Below, one piece after another: positions 14,117 to 22,702 of a stretch of DNA of 64,000 nt. Below the pieces are notes generated by a model. That model was given only the letters and a program-made list of their open reading frames with translations, was not told where the DNA came from and made no database searches. Source of the DNA: Lactiplantibacillus modestisalitolerans (GTDB lineage: Bacteria; Bacillota; Bacilli; Lactobacillales; Lactobacillaceae). Positions within the stretch are counted from its first letter, which is position 1. The number at the start of each line of letters is the position of its first letter. The position numbers and the translations under genes are program-made. The stretch spans positions 124,001 to 188,000 of the forward strand of contig NZ_BJEA01000001.1 of the NCBI RefSeq assembly GCF_005405425.1, given 5' to 3'.

Positions 14117-14227
14117 GTGTGCCAAAAGTCGGTGAGCTGGTGAGCATTAACGGCGTCAGGCGAATAATCCTGGGCTTGGATTGTTTGATTGACGGGGTTA
14201 AGCGGAGCTAGCTGACTTTTGGCGCAC
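14117..14227 (+). repeat. Long inverted repeat between prenyl synthase and pox
   Basis: Arms of 22 bases at 14117-14138 and 14206-14227 pair along nearly their whole length (GTGTGCCAAAAGTC with GACTTTTGGCGCAC, then AGCT with AGCT), enclosing 67 bases. No T-run follows, so it is not an intrinsic terminator. It resembles a small palindromic element. Confidence 0.55.
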
Positions 14228-14256
14228 GTTTCGGCTATTAAGATTCGGCGAGACAC

Positions 14257-14292
14257 AAGCGGCTGTGACTAATGTTACAGCCGCTTTTTATT
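14257..14292 (+). terminator. Terminator of the polyprenyl synthase gene
   Basis: Stem of about 13 bp (14257-14269 with 14274-14286, one G-U), loop TAAT, then TTTTATTTC. It separates the prenyl synthase from the pox promoter. Confidence 0.85.
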
Positions 14293-14319
14293 TCGCTTAC
14301 AAAAAGTAAGCCTTATTGC

Positions 14320-14349
14320 TTGAAGTTTGAACTGAAAGCGCTTTATAAT
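14320..14349 (+). promoter_or_regulatory. pox promoter with overlapping cre-like site
   Basis: TTGAAG and TATAAT are 18 bases apart. A cre-like sequence TGAAAGCGCTTTAT at 14333-14346 overlaps the -10 box and differs from the consensus only at its last two bases. Binding of CcpA here would block transcription; catabolite control of pyruvate oxidase is established in lactobacilli. Confidence 0.65.
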
Positions 14350-14410
14350 AACCGTGTTAATTAATTCGGATAGTTAATCAACTACCCAGAACTGAAAGGA
14401 CGCGATTCAA

Positions 14411-16171
14411 ATGACAAAAATGATTGCAGGCCAAGCATTAGTCAAAGTGTTAGAGGCGTGGGGGGTTGACCATCTGTACGGGATTCCGGGTGGTTCCATC
14501 AACCACACCGTGGAGGGACTATACCTGGAAAAAGAACGGATGACCTATATCCAAGTGCGCCACGAAGAAGTCGGCGCCTTAGCAGCTACGGCCGATGCTA
14601 AGTTTAACGGTACGATTGGAGTCTCGTTTGGTTCGGCAGGTCCGGGCGCAACCCACCTTTTCAACGGCCTTTACGATGCCAAAATGGATCACGTCCCAGT
14701 TCTCGCCTTAGTTGGTCAAGTGCCCCAGCCAACTATGAATACCAACTACTTTCAGGAAATGGACGAAACACCGATGTTTGGTGACGTAGCCGTCTTTAAT
14801 CGAACCGTAACGACCGCGGCACAACTGCCATACGTTGTTAACCAAGCCATTCGCGAAGCCTACGAAAAAAAGGGTCCGGCAGTCGTCATTATTCCAGAAG
14901 ATTTATCAGCACAGACCATTGATTATGAACCGGTCAAAACACCGAACACCGTCGCCAATACCTTTACGCAAACCGTCGACCCCCAAGCAATTCAGGACAC
15001 CTTGCAACTACTCAAAGCTGCTAAACATCCACTCGTTTATGCTGGCCGGGGGTTATTAGGTGCCCGCGCCGAATTAGTCAAATTCAGTGAGACCTTCAAC
15101 GTTCCAGTCATGAATACCGTTCCCGCAACTGGTATCATGCCGACCAACCACCCCAATGCCATCGGAACGTTCGGCCGGCTCGGATCCAAATCCGGATTTG
15201 AGGCGCTTCAACACGCCGACCTAATTTTCTTTCTGGGTTCTGAATTTCCGTTCGCCGGCTTCTGGCCAAAAAACGTTAAGATTATCCAAGTCAACGACCG
15301 ACCTTACGATATCGGTAAAATGGTTCCAATCGACTACGCCGTCATCAGCGACGCCAAGGCCTACTTAAAAGACATGGTCGCAACTGGCGACAGCCTTCCT
15401 GCGACCAACTGGCTCAAGGCGAACCAAACCAATAAGCAAAACTGGGATGCTTGGTTAGCTGAACGTGCCGCCGACGATCACGATGGGCTTGCGCCTGAAG
15501 CCGTGATGGCCAAAGTTGCTAGCATGGTCGGTCCCAAAGACACTTACGGGGTCGACACCGGCAACGTCACTGAATGGGCGGTCCGGGGACTGCCGTTAGA
15601 CCATGAGCAAAAGTTTGCGTTGTCGGGGCTTTTCGCCACGATGGGCTTTGGCTTACCAGCCGGCTTAGCTGGTGCACTCAGTGTTCCCGATGCCCAAGCC
15701 TGGTCATTCTCCGGTGACGGCGGGTTCGCAATGGTCGCGCCTGACATCATCACCGAAGCCCGCTACGAGCTCCCAGTGATTAACGTCGTCTTCAGTAACC
15801 GCCGCTTCGGCTTTATTTACCGCGAACAAGTCGACACCCAGCAGCACCTCTACGGCGTCGACCTAACCGACGCCGACTGGGCTAAGGTCGCCGAAGGTCT
15901 CGGTGGCATTGGCTTTACCGTGAAAAATAATCAAGACGTCGACACGGTCTTCGACCAAATCAAGCAACTCCAAGCAAACGGCAATAAGCGGCCCATCGTT
16001 GTCAACGCCGTCATCAAACAAGACGACCCGATTGGGACCGCCTTCATGCCGCTTGATCCAAAGCTTTACGGCCAAGAAGCGGTTGACACCTATGCCAAGG
16101 CCAACCACATCGACGTTCAAAAACAACCGTCCCTCGGAGAACTACTTCGGGCGACAGGCGACCAACTTTAA
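14411..16171 (+). CDS. pox: Pyruvate oxidase (phosphate-dependent)
   Basis: Thiamine-diphosphate and FAD enzyme converting pyruvate, phosphate and O2 to acetyl phosphate, CO2 and H2O2; 586 aa, usual length for the family. N-terminal Pyr domain: VLEAWGVDHLYGIPGGS with the catalytic Glu in RHEEVGALAA. Central FAD domain: GAGRGLLGA-type region, TVPATGIMP. C-terminal PP domain: GDGGFAM through VVFSNRRFGFI, the TPP metal motif. ATG at 14411 has GAAAGGA ten bases upstream. It could be another TPP oxidase such as acetolactate synthase, but overall similarity favours Pox. Supplies acetyl phosphate and peroxide under air. Confidence 0.9.
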   Translation: MTKMIAGQALVKVLEAWGVDHLYGIPGGSINHTVEGLYLEKERMTYIQVRHEEVGALAATADAKFNGTIGVSFGSAGPGATHLFNGLYDAKMDHVPVLALVGQVPQPTMNTNYFQEMDETPMFGDVAVFNRTVTTAAQLPYVVNQAIREAYEKKGPAVVIIPEDLSAQTIDYEPVKTPNTVANTFTQTVDPQAIQDTLQLLKAAKHPLVYAGRGLLGARAELVKFSETFNVPVMNTVPATGIMPTNHPNAIGTFGRLGSKSGFEALQHADLIFFLGSEFPFAGFWPKNVKIIQVNDRPYDIGKMVPIDYAVISDAKAYLKDMVATGDSLPATNWLKANQTNKQNWDAWLAERAADDHDGLAPEAVMAKVASMVGPKDTYGVDTGNVTEWAVRGLPLDHEQKFALSGLFATMGFGLPAGLAGALSVPDAQAWSFSGDGGFAMVAPDIITEARYELPVINVVFSNRRFGFIYREQVDTQQHLYGVDLTDADWAKVAEGLGGIGFTVKNNQDVDTVFDQIKQLQANGNKRPIVVNAVIKQDDPIGTAFMPLDPKLYGQEAVDTYAKANHIDVQKQPSLGELLRATGDQL

Positions 16172-16190
16172 ACTAAAATCAATTTAAAAG

Positions 16191-16231
16191 AAACGGTCAC
16201 TGCCTAAATTCTCAGGTAGTGACCGTTTTTT
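16191..16231 (+). terminator. pox terminator
   Basis: Fifteen-base stem (16191-16205 with 16214-16228, one wobble) with an eight-base loop and a run of six T, 20 bases after the pox stop. Confidence 0.9.
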
Positions 16232-16240
16232 GGCTCTATA

Positions 16241-16450
16241 TTAATTAGTATCAGGATTACCGCCAGCAGCAAGGATAACCAATCGGCCGAAACATTGCGG
16301 GCGTCTGCGCTGGCTACGCGCCTTTCCTGCCTGATAACCGAAACGTGTTCGGCCGAGATGACACCTGCGCTTGCTATCCCATTTTTCCTGCCTTATAGCC
16401 GAAACGTGTTCGGCCCGACTGGTATCTGCGCTTGCTACGCTAAGCCGCCG
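16241..16450 (-). repeat. Degenerate ~60-bp tandem repeats fused to a fragment of the structured repeat
   Basis: Three imperfect units of 59 to 61 bases start near 16274, 16333 and 16394; each carries a GATAACC or TATAGCC start, a CCGAA/TTCGG hairpin and TGCGCTTGCTA. The left end (16251-16310) resembles the right boundary of the repeat at 7355-7522 and 44829-44996, including GCCGCCAGCAGC-like and ATTGCGGGC motifs. The minus strand is open for 122 codons, but the reading frame is repeat-derived and has no ribosome site. Confidence 0.6.
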
Positions 16451-16475
16451 TCGCATAACCCACGACAACGGCTTA
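16441..16475 (-). other. Hairpin downstream of cydD
   Basis: Thirteen-base stem (16441-16453 with 16463-16475) with a nine-base loop. On the minus strand the two non-Watson-Crick positions are G-U pairs, whereas on the plus strand they are C-A mismatches, so it fits a minus transcript, 34 bases past the cydD stop. No T-run follows. Confidence 0.5.
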
Positions 16476-16508
16476 GCTAGGCAATGCTCAATACCAACCC
16501 GTCGGCCC

Positions 16509-18257
16509 TCACACTCCTTCCTGCCCCCTATCCAACTCATACAACCTTCTAAACCTTGCCTCCCGCCGATAAAGCTCTTCCGGCGTTCCCGCCATATCAA
16601 ACTGGCCATCCTCCAAAAAGCGAACCTGATCTACATGATCAATTCCCGCCAAATGGTGCGTGACCCACAAAATCGTCTTATCCTGTAACACCTCAAATAC
16701 CGTGTCCAACAACTTCGACTCCGTTATCGGATCCAAACTCACCGTCGGCTCATCCAAAATAATAATCGGCGCATCCTGCAACAAAATCCGCGCCAAGGCT
16801 AAACGCTGCCGCTCCCCACCCGAGAAACGACTACCGCCTTCCTCAACGACCGTTTCATAACCATCCGGCAAACTCTGAATCAACGGCTCTAACGCCACCG
16901 CCTTTAACGCTGCCCGCACCTCTGCGTCACTCGCGTCTTCATTACCCATCCGGACATTATTCATAATCGTCGTATTAAATAGGTATGGCTGCTGATCCAA
17001 AACACCAAATAACTGGGCGCGTTCATTCTGCAACCGTGCAATCGGCACATCGTTTAGCTGAACCGCACCCGCATCCGGCGTTAAATCACCTAAAATCAGC
17101 CTCAGCAACGTACTCTTTCCAGTCCCGGAAGGGCCCAGTAACGCTAACTTTTCGCCCGCGGTTAAAGTCAAATTTAACCCGTGGAAAATGGGCCGCTGCG
17201 TTTGCGGGTACGCATAGTTCAAGTCCGCAACCCGTAAAAGCGCAAACGGTTCGGTTAGTTTGGTCTGATCATGGTCGTCAATGGGCGCCGTATCCAATGC
17301 GTTAACCCGTTTAATGGAACGCTGATAACTCGGCCACTCACTAACCCCCTGACTGACACTCTGCATCGCGTCAACTAACGGAAAGACCGACAAGACGAAC
17401 GCTGCGATCCAGTTTGCGCTTGCTTGGTTCGTTGTCCAATAAAAGCTACTCCAAACAAGGAGTGCTAGACAAATCACGCCAAAAATGAGTTGAATCGTAA
17501 AGTCGCGCCACCATTGAAACCGGTGGTCTTGCCGCCGCAACGCCGCAATTTCACTGATTGGCTTAGTCTGCCGGTCATAAAAATCTTGTTGGCGGCCCGA
17601 AATCAACCAGTCGCCCAGCCCCATCACCGCGTCCGTTAGCTGGGTGTAAAAGCCCTGCTGAATTTGCCGACCCCGCGATTCGCGCGCACCGTTGATCAAA
17701 ACGGACCACAACGGCATCACAATCACGACCAGCCCCAGTAACAGTAGCATTAACAACCCAAACCACCAGGTGAAATACCCAAGCGCAAGCACAATTAACA
17801 CGTACATCGTCCACGCAATCACCGTTGGAAACACGGTCCGTAAGTACAGGTTTTCAATGTGATCAATATCATCGGCCAGCAAGCTGAGCACGTCCCCGGT
17901 TTGAAAATTCTGACGAATTGCGACCGCGTGCTTAGAAACGGCTTGATACAGTTTCTTGCGGAAATCAGAAACGATCCGCAAGACCCAGTTATGGCTCGTA
18001 ATTCGCTCCGCATAACGAAACGCAGGTCGACCAATCCCAAACGCCCGCGTCAAAACGACCGGTACGTAAATCATCAGAATATTATACGGGTGCCGAGCCG
18101 CCTTGCTAATTAAGTAACCGGAATTAAACATTAGCGCTGAGCCACAGAAAAAGGTCATCAACCCTAAGAAAAGGGTCAACGCTAATAGCTTTTTATATTT
18201 ACGGAGGTACGGCATCACCCAAGTATCGTGTTTAAACGTTGCTAAAAAGTCTTTCAT
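16509..18257 (-). CDS. cydD: Cytochrome bd assembly ABC exporter, second subunit
   Basis: Half-transporter of 582 aa: six membrane helices in the first ~300 residues, then an ABC ATPase with Walker A GPSGTGKST, signature SGGERQRLALAR and Walker B IIILDEPT. With CydC it exports glutathione/cysteine-type thiols or haem-related substrate needed for cytochrome bd assembly. It overlaps cydC by one base (TAATG). Naming follows the Bacillus operon order; in E. coli nomenclature the C and D labels are swapped. Confidence 0.9.
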   Translation of the reverse strand: MKDFLATFKHDTWVMPYLRKYKKLLALTLFLGLMTFFCGSALMFNSGYLISKAARHPYNILMIYVPVVLTRAFGIGRPAFRYAERITSHNWVLRIVSDFRKKLYQAVSKHAVAIRQNFQTGDVLSLLADDIDHIENLYLRTVFPTVIAWTMYVLIVLALGYFTWWFGLLMLLLLGLVVIVMPLWSVLINGARESRGRQIQQGFYTQLTDAVMGLGDWLISGRQQDFYDRQTKPISEIAALRRQDHRFQWWRDFTIQLIFGVICLALLVWSSFYWTTNQASANWIAAFVLSVFPLVDAMQSVSQGVSEWPSYQRSIKRVNALDTAPIDDHDQTKLTEPFALLRVADLNYAYPQTQRPIFHGLNLTLTAGEKLALLGPSGTGKSTLLRLILGDLTPDAGAVQLNDVPIARLQNERAQLFGVLDQQPYLFNTTIMNNVRMGNEDASDAEVRAALKAVALEPLIQSLPDGYETVVEEGGSRFSGGERQRLALARILLQDAPIIILDEPTVSLDPITESKLLDTVFEVLQDKTILWVTHHLAGIDHVDQVRFLEDGQFDMAGTPEELYRREARFRRLYELDRGQEGV

Positions 18258-19990
18258 TAAATTGCACCACCCATCTCTTGGCGAAGACGTACGTAAGCCC
18301 CGTTATGTTGCGCCAACTCAGCCGGCGTTCCCTGCTCAACGATTTGACCATGGTCAAGCACCAGCACGTAATCCATCTGGTTAATCCAGTGAAGCCGGTG
18401 GGTTGCAAAGAAGACCAGGTGCTGATCCAGAACTGGTAAAATCGTCTGCTTTAAAGCCGCTTCGGTCTCGATATCCAAGTGCGCGGTCGGTTCATCAAAT
18501 AGTAAAATCTTGCGCCGGTCATCTAAAAAGGCCCGTGCTAAAGCAATTCGTTGGGCCTGACCGCCGCTAACGCCACGGGCCCCCTCACCGATTTTGGTCT
18601 CTAAACCAGCTGGTAACGTCTTAATCCACGCCGTCAGCCCAGCTTTATCGGCTGCACGGCCAATGGCACTAATCCCGGCCGCTGGTTGGTAAAACGCAAT
18701 GTTTTCCGCCAACGTCGCGTGAAATAGGTACGGGTGTTGGGGAATGTAAAAGAAACTTTGTTGCCAAGCTTGTTGACTCAGATGCGTGACCGGCTGGCCG
18801 TTCACGCTAATCGTGCCGTGCCCCGGCATGGGCGTTAAAAAACCACCTAATAAATTAATTAATGTCGATTTACCAGAACCGGACGCCCCAATAATTCCAA
18901 TCCGCTGAAAGCCGGTTGCGGTTAAATTGATTTTTTTCAACGCTGGTTGGGCCCCGTCATAGCTAAAGTCGACCGCTTGTAAACTTAAGGAACTGTTCGC
19001 CGTCCAATTCAACGGTTGCGTGCCAAGCTGTTGACGCTCAGTAGCAACCGGGAGCGCTAACATCTTTTGCACGGCGGCAAAGGCATTTTTGCCGTTTAGC
19101 GTCGCGTGATAGTCACTGGCGAACTGCCGGAGCGGTAAAAAGTAGTCCGGCGCTAGCACCAAAATAATCAGGGCAGGCAATAAGCTGATCGTTCCGTCAA
19201 TTAAACCGAAGCCGAGAAAAACGGCAACAACCGCAATCGAAAGCGTGGTGAAAAAATCAAGTGCAAAGGTCGACAGCATCGCAATTTTAATGACGGCCAG
19301 CGTTTGCTTCCGGTAGCCCTCGCTGACTTGATAGACGTTGTTCGCGTATTGGCGACTCAACCCCAATTGCTTTAACGTCGGTAACCCCCGCAGGGTATCC
19401 ACAAAATGGTTCGACATCCGCTGATAACCAACGTACTGGCGGTCAGCCTTGGCCTGAGCGGCGTAGCCCAGAATAATCATAAAAATAATAATCAATGGAA
19501 AAATAGCTAGTAAAAAGAGCGCCTCACGCCACCGAATAATAGCGATGAAAATTAAGATTACCCACGGAATCACTAGCATGTCGATCACTTTAATCACAAC
19601 CAGCATTAAGTAGGTCTGAACCTTATCGATTCCTTCAAGGGCGGTTGTGACCACGTTCCCGGTCCCGGTCTTTGCAACGTAACTGGGGCCCAGTTGGTAA
19701 AGTTTTTGCATCACCCGCCGACGAAGATCGCCAGTCGTGCGTTCTACAAACGGATACATCAAATGATTTTTCCCAACGACGAGTAACTGTCGGGCGGACC
19801 ACGCCAGTGCAAACCAGAGCATTGGTTGAACAATCGTAGCTAGCCCATGTAGGTGCCACAACCCGACAATCGCCACGGATAGTGCGGTGGCTTGGCCAAT
19901 AATACACAGGCCCTCAATAACTGCTAAAAGACTGAGAATGACCGTTAAACGGCGCATTCCCGGTAATTTAAATAGTGCTGGATCAAACAT
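18257..19990 (-). CDS. cydC: Cytochrome bd assembly ABC exporter, first subunit
   Basis: 577 aa half-transporter with an N-terminal six-helix membrane domain and a C-terminal ATPase: Walker A GASGSGKST, signature VSGGQAQRIALARA, Walker B ILLFDEPTAHLD and the switch His in FFATHR. Partner of the following gene in the CydCD heterodimer required for a functional bd oxidase. ATG at 19990 is preferred over TTG at 19996 because GAGGGGG then lies seven bases upstream. It is separated from cydB by a terminator-like hairpin, so CD expression may be partly uncoupled from AB. Confidence 0.9.
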   Translation of the reverse strand: MFDPALFKLPGMRRLTVILSLLAVIEGLCIIGQATALSVAIVGLWHLHGLATIVQPMLWFALAWSARQLLVVGKNHLMYPFVERTTGDLRRRVMQKLYQLGPSYVAKTGTGNVVTTALEGIDKVQTYLMLVVIKVIDMLVIPWVILIFIAIIRWREALFLLAIFPLIIIFMIILGYAAQAKADRQYVGYQRMSNHFVDTLRGLPTLKQLGLSRQYANNVYQVSEGYRKQTLAVIKIAMLSTFALDFFTTLSIAVVAVFLGFGLIDGTISLLPALIILVLAPDYFLPLRQFASDYHATLNGKNAFAAVQKMLALPVATERQQLGTQPLNWTANSSLSLQAVDFSYDGAQPALKKINLTATGFQRIGIIGASGSGKSTLINLLGGFLTPMPGHGTISVNGQPVTHLSQQAWQQSFFYIPQHPYLFHATLAENIAFYQPAAGISAIGRAADKAGLTAWIKTLPAGLETKIGEGARGVSGGQAQRIALARAFLDDRRKILLFDEPTAHLDIETEAALKQTILPVLDQHLVFFATHRLHWINQMDYVLVLDHGQIVEQGTPAELAQHNGAYVRLRQEMGGAI

Positions 19991-20025
19991 TTTCAAGCCC
20001 CCTCACACTAAAATAGGTTCTGTCC

Positions 20026-20052
20026 CAATTGGTGCTGATATGCCGCCAGCAG
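20026..20052 (-). repeat. Fragment of the structured repeat boundary
   Basis: Matches the right boundary of the repeat at 7355-7545 (reverse-complemented) over about 27 bases with a one-base length difference, including CAATTGGTGCTGA and GCCGCCAGCAG. It lies in the cydB-cydC gap and can form a small hairpin on the minus strand. Confidence 0.5.
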
Positions 20053-20076
20053 ACCAACACCATATATCATAGAACC

Positions 20077-20119
20077 CTAAAATAAAGGCCGCGACTTAGC
20101 ACCCGGCTAAGTCACGACC
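20077..20119 (-). terminator. Terminator between cydB and cydC
   Basis: Stem built on GACTTAGC/GCTAAGTC with CCGGGT-type loop and flanking GGCCGC pairs; on the minus strand it is followed by TTTATTTT. It is about 60 bases after the cydB stop. Confidence 0.7.
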
Positions 20120-20178
20120 TAACGCGTACGCTTAGGTTAATTGTACCACCGTACGCAATTAATTCGTGTCAAAATGAT

Positions 20179-21174
20179 TTATGACGCTAACCGCTTATAG
20201 AAGACCCAGTAACTCCAAATAAAGTAGATCAACATAATTGGTAGCACCGTTAAAGAAATTACCGTCATTAAGTGAAGCGTGTACGGTGAGTTCGAAGCAT
20301 CTTTAATCAAAATGCTGTTAGCAGCGTTGTTAGCCACCATCACCCGCGGAAACAGCCCGTTGAAGAGGAGCACAACCACGTCAATCAAGGATAGACCGCT
20401 ACTAATGAACGATAACCATTCGTGCTTGCCGTAAACCCCGTAAGTTGCTAAAGCCGTTAAAACGACCAGGGCAACGACTAAAATCAAGGTCGAAATAGGC
20501 TTTTTCGCAAAGAAATCGGTGTTGAAATACAGCAGGATGGCAAACACAACTTCCCCCGCAAACAGAACCCAGTAAAGCGGTTTTGCCCATTGCTGGGCCC
20601 GTTCCCGCAGATTACCAGTCGTCTTTAAGCGGATAAAGTTTAACCCGTGCAAGTAACACAACAGCGTAACGGCAACCCCACCAACTAACGAGAACAAGTT
20701 AACGTAGTCGGTGAAGTGGGCCGTCATATTACCGTTGGCGTCGATGGGCATCCCCTTAACGAGGGCGGTAAACATCATCCCAAAGAGAAACGCGGCACAA
20801 CCGCTCCCAATCGCTGCGGCCCATTCCCAGAAGTTTCGGCCGGCTTCGCTTTCCATCCGGCTCCGAAATTCAAACGAGACGCCCCGCATGATTAACGCCA
20901 CCAAAATTAGCAATAAGACGAGATAAAAACCAGAAAACAACGAAGCGTACCACATTGGAAACGAGGCGAACATCGCCCCACCAGCGGTAATCAGCCATAC
21001 TTCGTTTGCGTCCCAGTGTGGCCCAATCGTATGAATGACCACGTCCCGTTCTGCCCGCGTCTGCGCGAGACTTTTAATTGTCATTCCGACCCCGAAGTCA
21101 AACCCTTCGAGGAAGAAGAAGCCACTAAATAGGACGCCGACTAAAATAAACCAAAGAAATTGTAGGTTACTCAT
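20179..21174 (-). CDS. cydB: Cytochrome bd ubiquinol/menaquinol oxidase subunit II
   Basis: 331 aa integral membrane subunit with about nine helices. The N-terminus (FLWFILVGVLFSGFFFLEGFDFGVGM) and HWDANEVWLITAGGAMFASFP are signature regions of CydB. Together with CydA it reduces O2 to water with quinol as donor. ATG at 21174 follows AGGGGGC by eight bases, and it overlaps the cydA end by eight bases; the ORF start at 21258 lies inside cydA and has no ribosome site. Confidence 0.95.
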   Translation of the reverse strand: MSNLQFLWFILVGVLFSGFFFLEGFDFGVGMTIKSLAQTRAERDVVIHTIGPHWDANEVWLITAGGAMFASFPMWYASLFSGFYLVLLLILVALIMRGVSFEFRSRMESEAGRNFWEWAAAIGSGCAAFLFGMMFTALVKGMPIDANGNMTAHFTDYVNLFSLVGGVAVTLLCYLHGLNFIRLKTTGNLRERAQQWAKPLYWVLFAGEVVFAILLYFNTDFFAKKPISTLILVVALVVLTALATYGVYGKHEWLSFISSGLSLIDVVVLLFNGLFPRVMVANNAANSILIKDASNSPYTLHLMTVISLTVLPIMLIYFIWSYWVFYKRLAS

Positions 21175-22606
21175 GACTAAACGCCCCCTTACCGTATGGA
21201 TCGTACGGTGCGTCATCCGCCGCTTGGAGTAAGTCGTCCGGCCCGTGGTGCAAGACACGCCGTGACAGAACGATCATTACGATTCCCAAGCCACTGAATA
21301 GGCAGAAGTACACAATGTTCGACGTGAGTAGTGACGCAACACTGACGTTTGGTGACACCGCGTCAGCAATCGTCAGTAAGCCGTAAACTACCCACGGGTA
21401 ACGGCCGAGTTCGGTGATGAACCAGCCAGCCGTGTTGGCAGCAAATGGTAAGAACGTGCAAATTCCCAGAACCCACAGGAACCAGCGTTGCCGTTCAATC
21501 AAATCGGACTTGGCCCGGTTAAAGAACAGGCCCACGATCGCAATTAGGGCGAATAACCCTCCTGAGAACGCCATGACCCGGAAACTCCAGAATAAGGTTT
21601 TGGCCGGAACGTAGTAGTTCATGTCCTTACCAAACTTCTTATCATACTTGGCGTGAAGTTCCTTATTGATCGTATTCTGGCCCTTAACGTTCCCTTCCAA
21701 TTTGTGATAACTCAAAATATCCAAAACGTACGGAATTTCAACCGACCACTTGCTCTTATGATTCTTGGCATCAATACCCTCGATAATTGCCCAGGATGCT
21801 GGTGAACCTGAATCTTCGTATAAGCCTTCGGTTGCCGCAAACTTCATCGGTTGTTCTTTAATGAGGTAACGGGTTTGGACGTCTCCCATACCGACGACGC
21901 CAATTGTCGCTACTAAGCCCACAATCAGGCCAATCTTCATGGATTTCCGGTAAAACTGCACGTTCTTCTTTTTCAGCATACCAAAAGCCGCCATGCCGGC
22001 AACGACGAACGCCCCGGTCACAAAGGCTCCAAATAAAACGTGCGGTAATTCGTACCAAAGCTGAGGATTCTTAATAACGGCCGCAAAGCTCGTCATTTCA
22101 GCCCGCCCAGTCTTAGCATTTAATACGAAGCCGACCGGATTCTGCATAAAACTATTGGCCGCTAAAATCCACATCGCTGAAATCATTGTCCCAATTGATG
22201 TTAGCCAAATAAAGGCGCAGTGCAGGCCAGGTTTAAAGCGGTCCCAACCAAACATCCATAACCCAATAAACGTGGATTCCATAAAGAACGCAACTAGGGC
22301 TTCAATCGCCAGTGGTGCGCCAAAAATGTCACCCATAAATCGTGAATAATCAGACCAATTCATCCCAAATTGAAATTCTTGAATGATCCCCGTTACGACT
22401 CCGACCGCAAAACTAAGCAAGAAAATGCGGCCCCAAAATTGTGCCATGTGTTTATAGAGCACGTCTTTTTTGACGACGTAAACGGTTTCCATGATTGCAA
22501 CAACGAGCGCTAACCCAATTGATAATGGCACGAAGAAGAAATGAAACACGGTCGTCATCGCAAACTGAAAACGTGCAAGGGATAAGATACTTAACCCGAG
22601 ATTCAT
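21167..22606 (-). CDS. cydA: Cytochrome bd ubiquinol/menaquinol oxidase subunit I
   Basis: 479 aa haem-bearing subunit of cytochrome bd. The N-terminal His in FHFFFVPLSIG is the expected haem b595 ligand, the His in ELPHVLFGAF matches the b558 ligand, and GWFITELGRYPWVVYG is the conserved segment after the quinol loop. The quinol loop is short, as in Gram-positive enzymes. ATG at 22606 has GGGGGG six bases upstream; the ORF start at 22660 is rejected. Lactobacilli generally need supplied haem, and often menaquinone, to use this oxidase. Confidence 0.96.
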   Translation of the reverse strand: MNLGLSILSLARFQFAMTTVFHFFFVPLSIGLALVVAIMETVYVVKKDVLYKHMAQFWGRIFLLSFAVGVVTGIIQEFQFGMNWSDYSRFMGDIFGAPLAIEALVAFFMESTFIGLWMFGWDRFKPGLHCAFIWLTSIGTMISAMWILAANSFMQNPVGFVLNAKTGRAEMTSFAAVIKNPQLWYELPHVLFGAFVTGAFVVAGMAAFGMLKKKNVQFYRKSMKIGLIVGLVATIGVVGMGDVQTRYLIKEQPMKFAATEGLYEDSGSPASWAIIEGIDAKNHKSKWSVEIPYVLDILSYHKLEGNVKGQNTINKELHAKYDKKFGKDMNYYVPAKTLFWSFRVMAFSGGLFALIAIVGLFFNRAKSDLIERQRWFLWVLGICTFLPFAANTAGWFITELGRYPWVVYGLLTIADAVSPNVSVASLLTSNIVYFCLFSGLGIVMIVLSRRVLHHGPDDLLQAADDAPYDPYGKGAFSHE

Positions 22607-22645
22607 AGTGGTCCCCCCTTTTCTTAATCTGTTAATTTTCATGAA

Positions 22646-22702
22646 AGTAAGCGGAAACATTCACTTCCCTTTAATCATAGCAAGCGATAAGTGAAATTTC
22701 AA
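22646..22702 (-). promoter_or_regulatory. cydA promoter and cre-like site
   Basis: On the minus strand TTGAAA (22697-22702) and TATGAT (22674-22679) are exactly 17 bases apart, with a start expected near 22667. A cre-like sequence AGTAAGCGGAAACA at 22646-22659, with one deviation from the consensus, lies in the early leader about 40 bases before cydA, where CcpA could block elongation. Confidence 0.65.

Noticed and set aside
16241-16609. 122-aa open frame on the minus strand beyond cydD
   Set aside because: It is created by the tandem repeats, has no ribosome site, is rich in Arg and overlaps the end of cydD.
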